Shown here one piece after another: positions 38,577 to 50,999 of a DNA stretch of 64,000 bases (position 1 is its first letter; every line of letters begins with the position of its first letter). The notes under the pieces are model-generated. The model worked only from the letters and a program-made list of their open reading frames with translations, was not told the origin of the DNA and ran no database searches. The DNA comes from Diploscapter coronatus (Eukaryota > Nematoda > Chromadorea > Rhabditida > Rhabditidae), in the NCBI GenBank assembly GCA_964036155.1, contig OZ038423.1, forward strand, positions 47,383,249 through 47,447,248. Direction: 5' to 3'. The translations under genes and the position numbers were made by a program.

Positions 38577-41500
38577 TTTGACCTACGAAATAAAAAGAGT
38601 GCGAACTTTCGCTTATCAACGGTATTTAACGCGGCCATTTTATGTGCTCAAAACCCACGCTTTGGATTGTTTGATTACATGCAAAATGTCGAATTTGACA
38701 TTGTCCGTACCACGCGTCAAGCGAACGCGGAACAATTTATGATTCATCATATCAATTTACCATTTCTACGGCATATTTATATTGTGAAATAAATTTTTAT
38801 CATATGACGTATTAAGACGCATTCTTTGAATAAACCGAACAAAATATAAAGAGTGGCCGGACAACTGCAAAAGTGTCTCAGATCCGAACCAAACTTATAT
38901 GTTGGATACACCCATGGACCCTAATCACAAAAATGGGAAGATTAGGCCCCGCCCCCAAAAGTGGGCGGAACTAGGTGGGGGTCAAAGTTGGGAGTTTTGA
39001 CGTTTTGACTGCAAACAGGAGGTACAAAGAAAAATTTTTTGCTATAAAAGATTTTCGAAAAATTTAAAAAGGATGAACATGGTCATGGAATGTACTTTCT
39101 AAAAACATAGGTTTAGGGGGGCCAGCCACTTGCTGAAATTGATAGAAATGGACTCGAACATTATTCCCCAGATAATTTCGAGTCGATTGATATCCATTTT
39201 GGTATAGTACCACTCAGGTCCCATATAGGTGGTATACCATGAACCCATATGGTAATATGGTAAAGTAATAGCACGGTACCTAGGAAGCAAAAATGAAGTA
39301 TTGCCCTTCAACTGCTATATTCCGAAAATTTTTCGAATTCGTTTGATTTTCGAAACGTTATGAATTTTTTGTCATTTTCGTGGGTCTGACCCATTCAAAC
39401 CTCCATACCACGCATACCATAATAGATAACCATGAGGTGTTTTCACATAAGTTGCTCAGTTTTTCGTGCTCTATCAAATTATATACGATTTGTGGGGTTA
39501 CCATTGATTTTTGAAAAATCAATTTTTTCCGGTATGGCTTCCGATCGATTTTTCTCAACATAAGTATCCAAAAATCCTGAAAAGTCCGGTACCATTAATT
39601 AGGTATATGCATGTAGTTTATAAAAATATGCTGAGAGTCGGGTACATTAGCACAAAAAAATCGAGTAATTTTAGATTTTATCCCAGAGACCCGTGCTTTT
39701 TGGTATTTTTGCAGTTTTTAGCCGTAACTTGTGATAGGAAGGTCAGATCCGAGAAATGTTCGCACCATTCGACTCAACTCGTCGAACTGAACAATATGAT
39801 ATAGGTTTTGGGGGTGTCAAGATGACTTTTAAAATTTGACCCCCCAGACCCTGATACCTAGATCCGAAGTTGAAAATGTCGGAAAAAGGCTCAGAATTAT
39901 GATTCTCAGGTCGAATATAGATAGAAAACACTCAAATACCCCTTCAAAACGAATTTGAAACCTCTGGTCCGAACAGTTTCGAGAATTACAGAGACTCTGT
40001 TTTAATTGTATGCCATGTTATTTAGATAGCCTCCATTTATCTGCATATTTATTCAGACAGTATCCAGACTTGAAAATAATAATTGCCTCGTGCTACGTAG
40101 GCAAATCTCTTCTAGTGATTCATTAGCATTCCAGCGCGTTCTGAAAGATTAGTAGTGGAGCGAAAGATAAAGCGCCTTATGATCGAGCAGAGCGCTTTTT
40201 CTAAAGGGATTCTTTATCCGAGATATCCAAATTTTGGCATAGCTTATCCTTTATTATAATGGAGGCTATTCACATAAGCCCTTGTTAACTAGAATATTCG
40301 CATTTTCAAGCTTATTTTATGAATTCGTTAACGCTGAAAGCAGACCTAACATTTAGGAATCTAGATTACCATTGTTATTGCTATAATGTCTAAATAGAAG
40401 GATGAATAATTTCACCCTTTATTATCAAATAACAAACTTGATTTAATTATCCGTGCCTAATTACTCAGATCCTTCTCGAGCTTTCTAATCGGATTTCTAA
40501 TCTCCGATTTCGCCACAACTGTCTGAGAGTTATTGTTCTACACCTGAATCTCTACGTTTTCATTCGCATGAGTTGATTACGTAAAATACGTCTGATTTTA
40601 TTTTATATCTGAAAATCCTGCTTTTAAAAGGATTAGGTATATCTTCAATCTTAAGAGATAGGGAGGATTTATCGTCATAATCCTTTATCAGCACATATCT
40701 CTGGACTGAATGCTGAGTTCGTCTACTTTGCATTCCTCCGAGCCTTAGTCTTTCGTATTTTTCCAAGTCGCCGAGTCTACATCGAAAATTTATCGACTAA
40801 CGCCACTTGAACATAAATTTGCGAACGGATAGAAATTTTAACTTTCTCCTATAAACCTTTTAAAACTTCTTATAATTTCAATCTATTCTAAAAATCTATG
40901 ATAGTTTACGTTAGTTAAAGTTAAATCTAGTTAAAATTATGCTATTTGCATTTCTACACCTTCGCAAAAAACTAATCAATTTATATTTATTTATAAAATA
41001 GTCAATATTTGTATTAATGATATTTATCGTTTATCCGAAATCTCGCAATGATTGATATATTTATTAGTTAGAAAAAAATCTATTATCTTTAATCTTCGGT
41101 TTTTTACTTTTAAAAAATTCGTAACATTCATTTTTAAAACATCTAAAATTAACGTCTATTCATTAGATCTGATCATAAGATCTCTGAAATAAAAACGCTC
41201 GTATTATTAGTTTCCGTTGCAAAACATCGTTAATTTCTAATCCTTAACAGAATTCACACTATATAGCCCACATTGTTAGCATTCGTACGTGCTATTTACC
41301 TATTCTAGGCATTTATAAATTATAACTGCTTTTGTATGTGTTGATTTTTCATGTTTTCCAGTTCAAGCTAGGTGCAAAGTAGTTAATTCGTGGGTTTAGC
41401 CCATTAATATTAAAATAGCTTCCACGAAAAACATTGGTTCCGTAGTCTAGTTGCTTGTTTTCTATATTTCCATTTACGGAGACTTGGGATATTTACTCAT

Positions 41501-41912
41501 TTCTGCTGAAAGCTTATCATATGACAAAACATCCCTTTTTATCAGAGGATTTCCATATCTTTTACAATTGCGTTAATTAGATACCACTTCCTCGTTTATG
41601 ATAGAGCCTCATACTATCAAGGACAGGTAAATTCACAGAAAGTAAAATGCACTCATTACTAAATCTATATGGAGCTTTAATTATTATATTATTTGCAATA
41701 TCACCTCATAAATATCCCTATCCTCTCAATTTATTTTTCTGGAATACCCTCAAATTTTTCGAGTGACTCATTTTTCGTGCTCCTTGAAAATTCGCAGATT
41801 AAATTTGCAGACTTCAAGGGCTTATCGTGACTAAGTCGTCGAAAATCCGCTGAATCCGCGAAAGTAGAAGATTTTTGAAATCCGACTTGGAAGACTTTGA
41901 ATTCGAAAAAAA
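38577..41912. other. Intergenic, 3.3 kb, repeat-like
   Basis: Between the heads of the CUB-like gene (-) and the annexin gene (+), so it should hold both promoters. From about 38.9 to 40.0 kb the sequence has the look of dispersed repeat DNA: a CCGCCCCCAAAAGTGGGCGG hairpin near 38950 and several short palindromes around CCATATGG and GGTATACC. A 244-bp region with exact 12-bp inverted ends lies at 40026-40269. No gene was found. Confidence 0.45.
40026..40269. repeat. Possible MITE-like element with 12-bp terminal inverted repeats
   Basis: ATAGCCTCCATT at 40026-40037 is exactly complementary to AATGGAGGCTAT at 40258-40269, with weaker similarity continuing on both sides. No coding content. Confidence 0.45.
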
Positions 41913-44900
41913 ATGGGAGAGGGCTCGGAAACGACGTCGACGGAACCATTGTCACCTCCGGTGATGGACGATCAAGCGGGCAAAAAATTGAGGGTAACAA
42001 ATTAATTTGCTTGTAAATAAATGAGAAACCTGAATAATTCGTTACTTTGTTACCTACGAAATGGCATGAGAAAAATCTATTCCTACCTCATGTGATACCC
42101 TTAACTATGGGTAACACAGTAACGAATGATAAAATTGCCTTAGGAAAGAAGCCAATAAATAGCGGAGTGACGGATGCCGGAGTCCTATTGTTACAAATAA
42201 GCGAGAGAATGAAATCTGAAAGAAAGTTGGGAAATACACATTCCGCCATTTATTTATTGCCTACTAGGAAATCTCGCAACATGAAGAACTGTATGTAGGA
42301 CCGGGAGTCGGTAGAGAAACGTTCTCACCTTTGCATACTATCTCTTTAAGTTTAGAGGTTCGAAATTTTCGGAGTACCCTTCAAAATAATATGTGAGATT
42401 ACTCGGTAGCTTTCAACTTTCTGGAAAATAATCAAATGAATCTTACCTTCAACCTAGCTGACATCCTGAAGAACCTCGAAAAGTTGTCGAGTTTTTCAAA
42501 TCGAGTTCCTGAAATATTTTTAAAATTTCCCTAAAATAGAGATGTTTGAACATGTTTAAATTCGTGCAAAATCTCGAATTTTTTAAATCATTAAGTCGGA
42601 GTTTCTGGAATTTTTAACGACTTTCTGCTTTCTGCGCGGCAAATTTGGGTTGGAAGCGATCTGGAATAAGGAAGTCAGGCAATATTTTCAGGCCTAATAT
42701 AAAGATCTCTCGGCATATTCATTCTGAGCCATCAAGAATGCATCCAAGAGAGAACGTGCAAATTGCTTAACCTTACCAAACATGTTTTGATCTGAACATA
42801 ATAATTAATTCGGAACTAAGAATTCCCTGATCTAAATTGATTCCACCCATGTTTTACCATTTGCATGATATAGTGAAGTGCTGAGCCGAACTTGTTTTGA
42901 TCCAATTTTGAACACTAAATGGACTTCAGACACAGCTTAATTTTTAACGACGAGATTTTGACGTCCCAAAAGTCTTCATGTCAAAAAGACTGGATGAGTT
43001 TCGTCACAGTGCATATTTAATCTTTTCACCCTTTTAGATTATCCATATTTAATAAACGAAGACTACTTTGATGACTTTTCGCTAGTTTAATCAAAATTCA
43101 GTCTATGCATTTTCAAATTCAACAATTTTCGTATGTTCTTAGGCTCCCGCTCTTCTTCTTACGCAAATTGCAGATTTTTACAAATAGCAAATTATTTCAT
43201 CTCCCCAAGGCGGAAGAATACCTCGAGATTAATTTGATGAACCTACGTAGATTAGATCTTCAAAACACATTTTTCGACTGGGAGTTGGTCAAAAATCGTC
43301 ATTAAGTCTACCAATTTTCAGACATACAAAAATCATACCCTCTGATTCACCCCCTCCCTACCATATGAACCTGTTGATATTGATACCCTTAACGACCCCG
43401 TGTTATTTTCGTTTTCGCATAGTAGTAAACTCGCTGAATTTTTCATTACCCCCGCCTTACATGTGCTGGCTTTTTAATTATTAATTTTGTCCCCGAGCCA
43501 TTTAGAGTCTACCAGTCTATGCTCAGATAGGGATATTTTGATAGGAGGCTTCCCGAAAATTCTCTATTATCGATTTAATTTATTATGATCTTTATTACCA
43601 TACTGTCCTAAATTTACCTACCTAAAATGATGCGCTTGCTCACCGTGTTGGTAAACGACTATGAGGTACATATTAATTTTAAATGAATATTCAAAATATC
43701 TGCAAAGTACACACTTTCAAAACAATGTTGGAGGTACTTATTTCTGCGTCACGCGAAATTTATTGCCACGCGATGAGCGTATATTTGGGTACATTTATAG
43801 CTAAGATGTAGGAGAGTAGATTTTTGCAAAAATATCAACCCGGAAAAGTACGCCAAACCCAATGAAAAAGAATTCCAATTTAAATAGTTTCACCATCATA
43901 GTGTAGAGCTAGAGGATAAATTGGGATCTTTAGTCACTGTGTTTAGGAGTTATTTTCTGATTTACCCAAATACTAAAGTCTAAAATTTAAACTTTAGGCC
44001 CTATCCACTGGGTCTAGTCTTGATTCTGATGGTTCTCATTACAGTAAGAAGCGTCTCAACATGCCTATGATGTATCAACTCTACGAGAGCCAGGTAACTA
44101 CTTTTAAATCATATATTATTTACTTGAGTATTTTCTATAGCTTAGAACTTGTAATGCTATCATATTCTACAGTACCCTTCCTATTCAGCCAAAATAACCC
44201 TGGTTTTCGACTTCTCTAGTTTTCCAATATTAACCTTGCTTCTTCACATCTCTATTGTTTCTTATCTCTGTTATCCATTTTTTTTTCAAACAGCTTCGGA
44301 TTATGACCGAATGTGAAAGATAAGCCCCATCTCGGCTAATACCTGTGCTAAAGCAGCAAAAATAATCTGAAATAATAAATAGGAAGATTAATATTTTGAA
44401 ATTAATAATTGCAGTATGATGACCTACGGGGGACTGTGTATGGCCCTGACTCTCCTGATTTTCACCCAGTGCAAGCCGCAGAGACCATGCGCAAGGCTTT
44501 GAGCGGAATTGGTAGGTTTCGAAAAAGTAGACATTTGAATAAACTTATTTAGAATATGATAATATTAATGCAATACATCTTATAATTTAGATACAAATGA
44601 TCAAGTTATAATATCTACTATCCTGTATCACGACAATTTCCAACGACAGAAGATCTTGAACGCCTATGAAGACATGTATAATCGGGTATGTTTTAAAATC
44701 TTCGGCATTATTTTAAATACATCGCTATATTGGCTACGTGGTTAATTGTTTCTATTTAGAGTCTATTGGATGACATAGAAGAGGAGGCTGGTGGTTACTT
44801 TCTCGAAATATGCCAGGCCCTATTTAAACCTGCGCACCAATACGATACCATGAACCTGTACAAGTCCCTATCGGTAGATATTAACTTCAAAAATCAACGT

Positions 44901-46013
44901 TGAAAGAACGCCTTTAGAACCGATACGGTGACCATTCCGTGGCCATCGAACTCGCTTGTACGAGAAGCGCTAGAGTAAGTTTTTCTTAAATCCCGAAAAA
45001 AACGCTAGTTTTTAGCAACTCCGAGTGATCAAAGAGACTTACGGTACTGACTTTAAAAAATCGATCGAGAGGGATATTACTGTTAAGGTATTATTTATAT
45101 GATAACTAAAATAGTCTATAAAATATAAGTTACAGGTCGAAGGCGTCTTTGGTCGTTGCCTGACCATGCTTTTGACGACTTCCCGAGATGAGGCCGGGAA
45201 GAAGCCTGACGAAGAACTCGTGGAAAAGCACGTTCAGATTTTACTAACTGTAAATTTAAAAATCCTTGCAAACCTTTGAAAATCCTTTTCAGACCCCGTT
45301 AGAGGAAATTGCGCGAAGTTCAGCGTTATTTGAACAGCTATTCGTGGGTCACTCCTGGAAGCATATCGGCGCGGTCCTGGATAAGGTATTTTGATCTCGA
45401 AAAAAACGGTAAATTAGAATTTTAGGTTGACGAAGTGCGAAAAGATGACAAGGAACTTGAAGCTGTGATTCGTAAAAACCGAACGATTCATTCCGAAATT
45501 CGACTGATGCTTTTGACAATAAGTATTTATCCTAACGTCATTCGCCCAAATTACGCTTAACTTCAGTGAAAGTCTCCCGAAACATGCAGATTTACTTCGC
45601 CGAAAAACTGCACACCGCCATGACCGGGGATCGGCCCGATCATGCGACGATTATACGCATCTGTGTAACTCGTTCTGAGGTAAGAGTTGCGAACTTTAGC
45701 CGCAACATTTCGCTTTATATTGAGTGAATACCCCTTATCACGCTATTCTATACAATTTCTTGGAGCATAACCAATTACTTCCTGATATTTACATATTCGT
45801 GCGTAAACCTAGTGCATATATAATAAAAATATATTAGTATAAAGTATATATATGAAATATATTTAGATTGATCTATACGACATTTCCGAAGAGTATAAAA
45901 GGAAATATCACCGTACTTTGGAGTACGATATTCACCAAACCTGCAGCGGAGATTATATGCGACTTTTAACCGCACTGCTATCTTCTTCACAAAATAATAG
46001 CTTATACTCATAA
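41913..46013 (+). CDS. Annexin-family protein with degenerate calcium sites, about 391 aa
   Basis: Twelve exons join in frame: 41913-41993, 43998-44093, 44415-44511, 44591-44685, 44760-44873, 44918-44974, 45016-45087, 45136-45249, 45293-45385, 45426-45522, 45567-45679 and 45867-46013. After a Ser/Thr/Pro-rich N-terminus (about residues 1-60) come four annexin repeats: [17 protein letters not shown]..., [20 protein letters not shown], a diverged third repeat, and [20 protein letters not shown]. Annexins bind acidic phospholipids through G-x-G-T...D/E calcium sites. Here these read GIDT in repeat 1, NRYGD in repeat 2 and GDRPD in repeat 4. Calcium-dependent membrane binding is therefore probably weakened or lost. 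Repeat 4 keeps its acidic SGDY. The first intron is about 2 kb and holds two hairpin repeats. AATAAA lies at 46156-46161. The start is the first ATG of the open frame. Confidence 0.88.
42037..42127. repeat. Inverted repeat in first annexin intron, 91 bp
   Basis: ATTCGTTACTTTGTTACC (42037-42054) pairs with GGTAACACAGTAACGAAT (42110-42127), 17 of 18 positions. Inner CATGAG/CTCATG also pair. Fold-back structure. Confidence 0.8.
42151..42260. repeat. Second inverted repeat in first annexin intron
   Basis: GCCAATAAATAGCGGAGTG (from 42151) is imperfectly complementary to TTCCGCCATTTATTTATTGC (42241-42260). It directly follows the 42037-42127 hairpin, so the two may be halves of one element. Confidence 0.6.
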
Positions 46014-46155
46014 CCATTAATTTATACTTGTTTTTCTGTATATATCATACTTTTATCAGATCTATGCAACGTTATACCATTTTTGTCTATATATTCGACA
46101 CATTATTGAACAGTTGTCTCTAAATCAATTATATTATCATGCACTATACTCGATG

Positions 46156-46161
46156 AATAAA
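46156..46161 (+). terminator. Polyadenylation signal AATAAA, annexin gene
   Basis: Canonical hexamer about 140 nt after the annexin stop. Confidence 0.55.
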
Positions 46162-46452
46162 ATATTTTATACAACATTAAAAAATAAATAAATAGCTAGT
46201 TTTCGTGAAAACCACATACCACTTTCCTTTATTCCCGCTCGCCTTTTAACTCTTCACGGGCGGGGTGTTGCTTAAAATGCAGGTTCATATTATTCACCTC
46301 AAACTCGTTTCTTATTTATTTTCTCGAATTATTTTCCTCGAAATTTTTCCAAAAGCACTTTTTACATAAAAACAAACAAAAATCCCAGAATTTTCGCCAT
46401 ATTTTCCCTGAAAATCGTCGCTTTTCAATGTTCTTATTCTTGTTCAATTTTG

Positions 46453-46463
46453 ATTTGCCCAGG
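46453..46463 (+). promoter_or_regulatory. Splice acceptor directly before RMD start codon (probable SL trans-splice site)
   Basis: TTTGCCCAG|G stands one base before ATG 46464. In nematodes such acceptors without an upstream donor mark spliced-leader addition. Confidence 0.5.
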
Positions 46464-48338
46464 ATGTTCCGTCGCGCATTTTCATCGTTGGGTCGGGTCG
46501 CTGTCGGGCTTGGTGGCGTTCAGCTCGGCGCTGCGGCCGCCGTCGCGCTCACCGACAAGCAGCTCAACAAGAAACCTGAATGGTAAGAACTTTTAAGATT
46601 AAAGATTATTTTTGAAATTTTATTTATGTTTAATTTGTATTTTTTTTTTTTTTAAAGTTCATCTGTTTCACTCGCAAATCATTTGGAAAGATCACCCACA
46701 TTTGACTATATAAAGTGCTGATAACGAAGAAAAACTGAATCTTTCATGAAAATTCATTATTTTTATTTCTGAATTTGATTATATATTTTTTAAACTTTTT
46801 TCTTAAGGTATCAGAACGCGGTCCGCTCGCTGGAGTCTCAGCTCAAGCGCCTGTCCAAATACGGCTTCATCGAGTCTGAGTCGACGCTCAACGAGGCCAA
46901 GGAGGTTTTGGACAAGTACAAATTCCTTTTCTAGACATCATTTTCTTCCATATAACATTTTATAAAGAAAACCTTTTTCAGATAAAATGTTTGAAACATT
47001 ATTTAAAAGATACAAATTTGCAGAGTCGCCGAGATCCAGAACTGCGAGCTGCAGTGGCGTATCGCTCGTGTGCTGGCTGAACAGGTAAAACTTAAACAAA
47101 ATCAAATTAAAAACGAAAATATTATTATCAGGAAAATAGTTATTCCCGAATTGAAAATTATCTAGAATTAAAAGTCGATTTGAAAAATTCAGGCCGAACT
47201 CTGCAAATGCAAGGATAAGAAGGCCCATCTTCTGCACGAGGCCAAGGAGCATGCCAAGAAGGCACTCGCTGTCGAGCCGGGTAGAGGCGTTGCGGGAGCG
47301 CATAAATGGTAATTTAAAAAAAATATTTTAAATTTTCTAAAATCCACTATATTATTATTTTCTTCTTGAAATGTTGCATATCTTCAAATTTTTTTTAAAG
47401 ATATTGGCACAATGTTCTATGCAACCACTGAAGTCGCGAGAATGAACGTATAAAATGCGACTTTGAGTTTCGATTTTTCTAAAATAAAAAAATCCCGATT
47501 AAGAACACTGTCGAATATCACCACCCTAATTTTCATTTTGAAATTGGATTTTTCTGAAACATTTTTAAAATAATTCTTCCAGGTACGCGATCGTGCTGAT
47601 GCGTCTTGATTCGATCGAGAAGAAGTCGAACCACGGCGGCGAAATCGTCACCCACCTCGAGAAGGCCACCAACATCGACTCCAAGGACCCGTATGCCTTC
47701 CATTTGCTGGGTAACTACCCTAATTGAGTATCTAATTACCCCAATTATCTTCTATTATCCTGAACAATAGTTTATTTTATTTTTTGGAGTTTGACTTTCA
47801 AAGGAAGTTATAGAGTTTAGCGTCGAGCCTAACTATCCTAGCTACCTCAATTATCTGCATTTTCAGGCATCGCTCACTACAACAACAGAGACTACAAAGA
47901 AGCTGCTGCCGCTTGCGAGAAGGCTGAGGCGATTAAGGTACTTAACTACCCCTAATTAAGTATCTAATTACCCTACTTATCTCGTTAATTATCCAATTAA
48001 GGCCGGTTTCTCTGCGTCCAACCTGTACTATCTTGGAGCCGCCCTGAAGGAGTTGAAAAAGAAGGACGAGGCTGTCAAGCATCTCAAACAGGCCGCGCAA
48101 CTCGTGCCCAAGAACACTTTCGATGGAAAGGTAAGCAATGAGTTTGATTTGTGTTGATGTTATTGATTTTTCTTCAATTTCTATTGACGATTTTTCAATT
48201 CTTGGAAAATGTATGATCTTTTCCAAGAAAATTGTTTATTTTTCAAATTTACTGTTTTTTCAGAACATCTCGAAGGCGAAATACCTCATGAACAAGCTGG
48301 GCCTCAAGCCAGAGGAATATGAACCTGAAGACTTGTGA
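46464..48338 (+). CDS. rmd-1-like: RMD/RMDN family TPR-like protein (regulator of microtubule dynamics), about 268 aa
   Basis: Eight exons join in frame: 46464-46582, 46808-46915, 47024-47084, 47193-47308, 47583-47710, 47867-47937, 48002-48130 and 48264-48338. The N-terminus MFRRAFSSLGRVAVGLGG plus an Ala-rich hydrophobic run looks like a mitochondrial targeting or membrane segment. The rest is helical with TPR-like repeats, including WRIARVLAEQAELCK, GRGVAGAHKWYAIVLMRL, DPYAFHLLGIAHYNNRDYKE and NLYYLGAALKELKKKDEAVK. This layout matches the FAM82/RMDN family. C. elegans RMD-1 associates with microtubules and is needed for chromosome segregation; vertebrate RMDN proteins are largely mitochondrial. 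Which paralogue this is cannot be settled here. AATAAA at 48476-48481 follows. The neighbour AUH-type gene is tail-to-tail. Confidence 0.88.
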
Positions 48339-48656
48339 GCGCGCTTGATTTACCGTCCAGTAATTTGCGCTAACGACGTTGGTTTTTATCCTCTTAGTAT
48401 CGATTTTTCTATCTATTTCCGCGAAAGATTTTATCGGATTGATTGAACACACGGTTTTGTGTAGATTTTCTAGCAAATAAATCTCTTTAGAAGATTAAAT
48501 TAATTTGTTTATTCATAGATTTAAGGTATTTTGTTATGGCACATCAAATTTAAAATCATAACCCTGAGGCTAAAATGCGAGTTCCTAGATTTTCACTTTA
48601 ACCTAGTTCGATGCTCGAAATTCCGGGAATTTAAAAACAGCCGAGCACTTTTAAAA
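48339..48656. other. Tail-to-tail intergenic, 318 bp
   Basis: Shared 3' region of the RMD gene (AATAAA plus strand 48476-48481) and the enoyl-CoA hydratase gene (TTTATT at 48508-48513, AATAAA on minus). Confidence 0.75.
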
Positions 48657-50473
48657 CTATTCTCCTTTGTAAACGGGCGCTCGTTTTTCGGCGAAAGCCT
48701 GTAGACCCTCGAGTCTGTCTTTGGTCGGGACGACCTGAAAATTCTCTCATTGTAGCCTTTCCAAAAATTAAATAATTTAAGCGTAAATTTGATAAATGAA
48801 GTGGTTTAAAAACATTTTAAGCATAATTTCCAAGAAAACTACTGTATGAAACTGGATAAAAGACTAAATCGTAATTTTTTTTGTAAATGATGTTGTCTAA
48901 AAATAAATCCGATACTTACCTGAGCATAGCACTGTTGTTCTACGACCAGACCACTTGCCAAATCCGTCTGGGACCCGACATCGATTGCGATTTTCGCCAC
49001 TCGGATCGCGACGGGGCCCTAAAAACCGACGAAATACGGTAATTTTTATCGATCTTTAAAAATTTATTCTCAGAAAAATTCGATCAATTTGTAGATTTTA
49101 CCCTAGGAATAATTTTATACTTTTTTTCTCTTTGCCCTCGAAATAATTTAGCCGATTTAAAAAAAAGAATTTACCCTCGGAATAATTTCCCTCGCGATTT
49201 CCAGCGCCTTTTCGTAAGAGTCTTTCGCGACGCAGTGATTGACGAGTCGGAGTCTAGCAGCCTCTTCGCCCGTAATCTGAGTAAATAACGTTGAAACAAC
49301 TACAGTACTCCAAAATCCATACCATTTTACCCGTGAAGATGAGCTCTTTGGCTATCGCCGGTCCTACAGCTCTGGTTAATCTCTGAGTTCCCCCGGCCCC
49401 GGGAATTATCGCCAACTTCGTTTCGGTCAGGCCGATTTTTGAAGATGCAGAAGCAACTCGAATGTCACAAGCCAGGGCTAGTTCCAAGCCGCCTCCCAAA
49501 GCATAGCCGTCAATCGCTGCGATCACGGGTTGAGGCAGTCGCTCGATCTGAAAATATACAAATTAAAACCCGACCTAGGGAGACTTCCTTGCAAACGATA
49601 AAATATAAATGTCAGATTGCACGAGAGGAGTCATAGCTATAGTGTCATCATGGAAGTGAAAATCTGATAGGAGATAGGTGTATACAATTTCTGACGATTA
49701 GCCTTCTCGTGTCTGATAAAAAATCTTGCATATTTTCGTCTTCCAATAAAATTCATTCATAAAAGCAAAGTCTTTTTTGCTAACTTTATACTCATGGCAT
49801 TTTCCATTTTTACTTTCTTCTGTGACTCATCGCTAGTCATATAATTCACTTCCTAGCCCCTTTAAAGGGAGAAGTTGTGAGCAAATAAACGTGAATACTC
49901 ACATCCGAAAACGCATTTCTCAAGGAGTCGACGAATTTCGGCACTTCTTCCACAGGCATTTGACGTCGCTCTTTCAAATCGGCTCCTGGAGAATCAAAAC
50001 TAAGGATATTTTCAGGTAGTTTTAATTAGGCTTTTTGCGGGTATTTTCGAATCTCCAATTTTTACCTGTGCAGAAAGCCCCAGCAACATCGGATCTGATC
50101 ACCACGACCCTCACATTCTTGTCGAATTTCACGTCGGTGATGCTTTCGCGGAGCTAAAAATTGCAAATTTTTTAAATTCAAAAATCACCCTATTTTTAAA
50201 AATGGACATTAAAAAGCCGAGTCTAGCCTACTTTTGTCAAAAACGCCTTGCTGATCGCATTTTTCGTGGTCGGGATGTTCATACGAAACAGGGCGATTCC
50301 TGAAAGCTTCTACAAATGACGAGAAAATGTTTCATGTTAAAACCGGCATCACTCCCAGTGAGTTTTTCGAGAATGAAGGGGTCCGAATTTGAGGCTGTAC
50401 TGAAGGCCAAATTCGCAGGCACGAAATAGGTCGGTTTGAGGGTCTGACCCAGCAAGCGGAGACCCGGAAGCAT
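48657..50473 (-). CDS. AUH: Mitochondrial enoyl-CoA hydratase, AUH/ECHDC2 type, about 287 aa
   Basis: Eight minus-strand exons join in frame: 50473-50353, 50299-50232, 50153-50066, 49985-49903, 49547-49323, 49276-49175, 49018-48920 and 48734-48657. The N-terminus [14 protein letters not shown]... looks like a mitochondrial presequence. The crotonase core is intact: [15 protein letters not shown] (first oxyanion-hole loop, about residues 88-102), [19 protein letters not shown] (about 134-152) and [20 protein letters not shown] (about 160-179). The acidic residues E142 and E162 have the 20-residue spacing of the AUH catalytic pair. The C-terminal [17 protein letters not shown] and KRAPVYKGE match AUH closely. 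AUH hydrates 3-methylglutaconyl-CoA in leucine breakdown and also binds AU-rich RNA; the RNA activity cannot be judged here. The start is the only in-frame ATG giving a presequence. Divergent with the PGAP1-type gene. Confidence 0.93.
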
Positions 50474-50999
50474 CTAAAAATTTCAAATTAAAAACAAAAA
50501 TCCCCTCAAAAACAAAATCAACAAAAATGAAAGGCACACATTTTGCGCTATTTTCATTTTTACGCGTCGTTCTCATTATTTGCAGCATACATTTTTTTCC
50601 AGCTTCCCTCGTTTTTCATCGATTTTTCTCTTATTTTATTGATACTTTTCAGGTTATGTGTGGGTAAGATCGGGAAAGTGTTGGGGAAGATCGTGCATGA
50701 ACCACCTGGTTAGAAGAAAAGAGAACAACCTGGAGACCTGAAGTTTCGGGGGTAAGGGTGGAAAACAAAAATATAACGATAACATTTCTTTAGCAAATAT
50801 TTTCAATTAAAAAAAGTAACTTTAGACCTAGGGAGCATTTTCGTCGGACGAAAATAAACTATAGGGGGTAGGTCGCACGAGCGAATTCATAACTATGATA
50901 CCGGGCTGTACTGATGAGATTTTGCTAAGAAAATTTCCTGGGAGAAGGTCGCGCGGGCTTTCTGACAATCGTCCTCCCTAAGCCTGTTAATTTCAGAAA
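50474..50999. promoter_or_regulatory. Divergent promoter region of AUH-type and PGAP1-type genes, 526 bp
   Basis: The two start codons face away from each other across 526 bp. TTAATTTCAG|AAA immediately precedes the PGAP1 ATG at 51000 and looks like a spliced-leader acceptor. The stretch near 50822-50905 is distantly similar to 49569-49660 inside the AUH gene intron. Confidence 0.5.

Larger units (their letters stand above)
46014..46463. other. Intergenic, 450 bp
   Basis: Holds the annexin 3' UTR with AATAAA at 46156-46161 and the presumed promoter of the RMD gene. Nothing else seen. Confidence 0.7.

Noticed and set aside
38880..40010. Possible decayed mobile element
   Set aside because: The sequence looks repeat-derived, but no transposase or reverse-transcriptase frame and no clear ends were found, so it is only noted in the intergenic entry.
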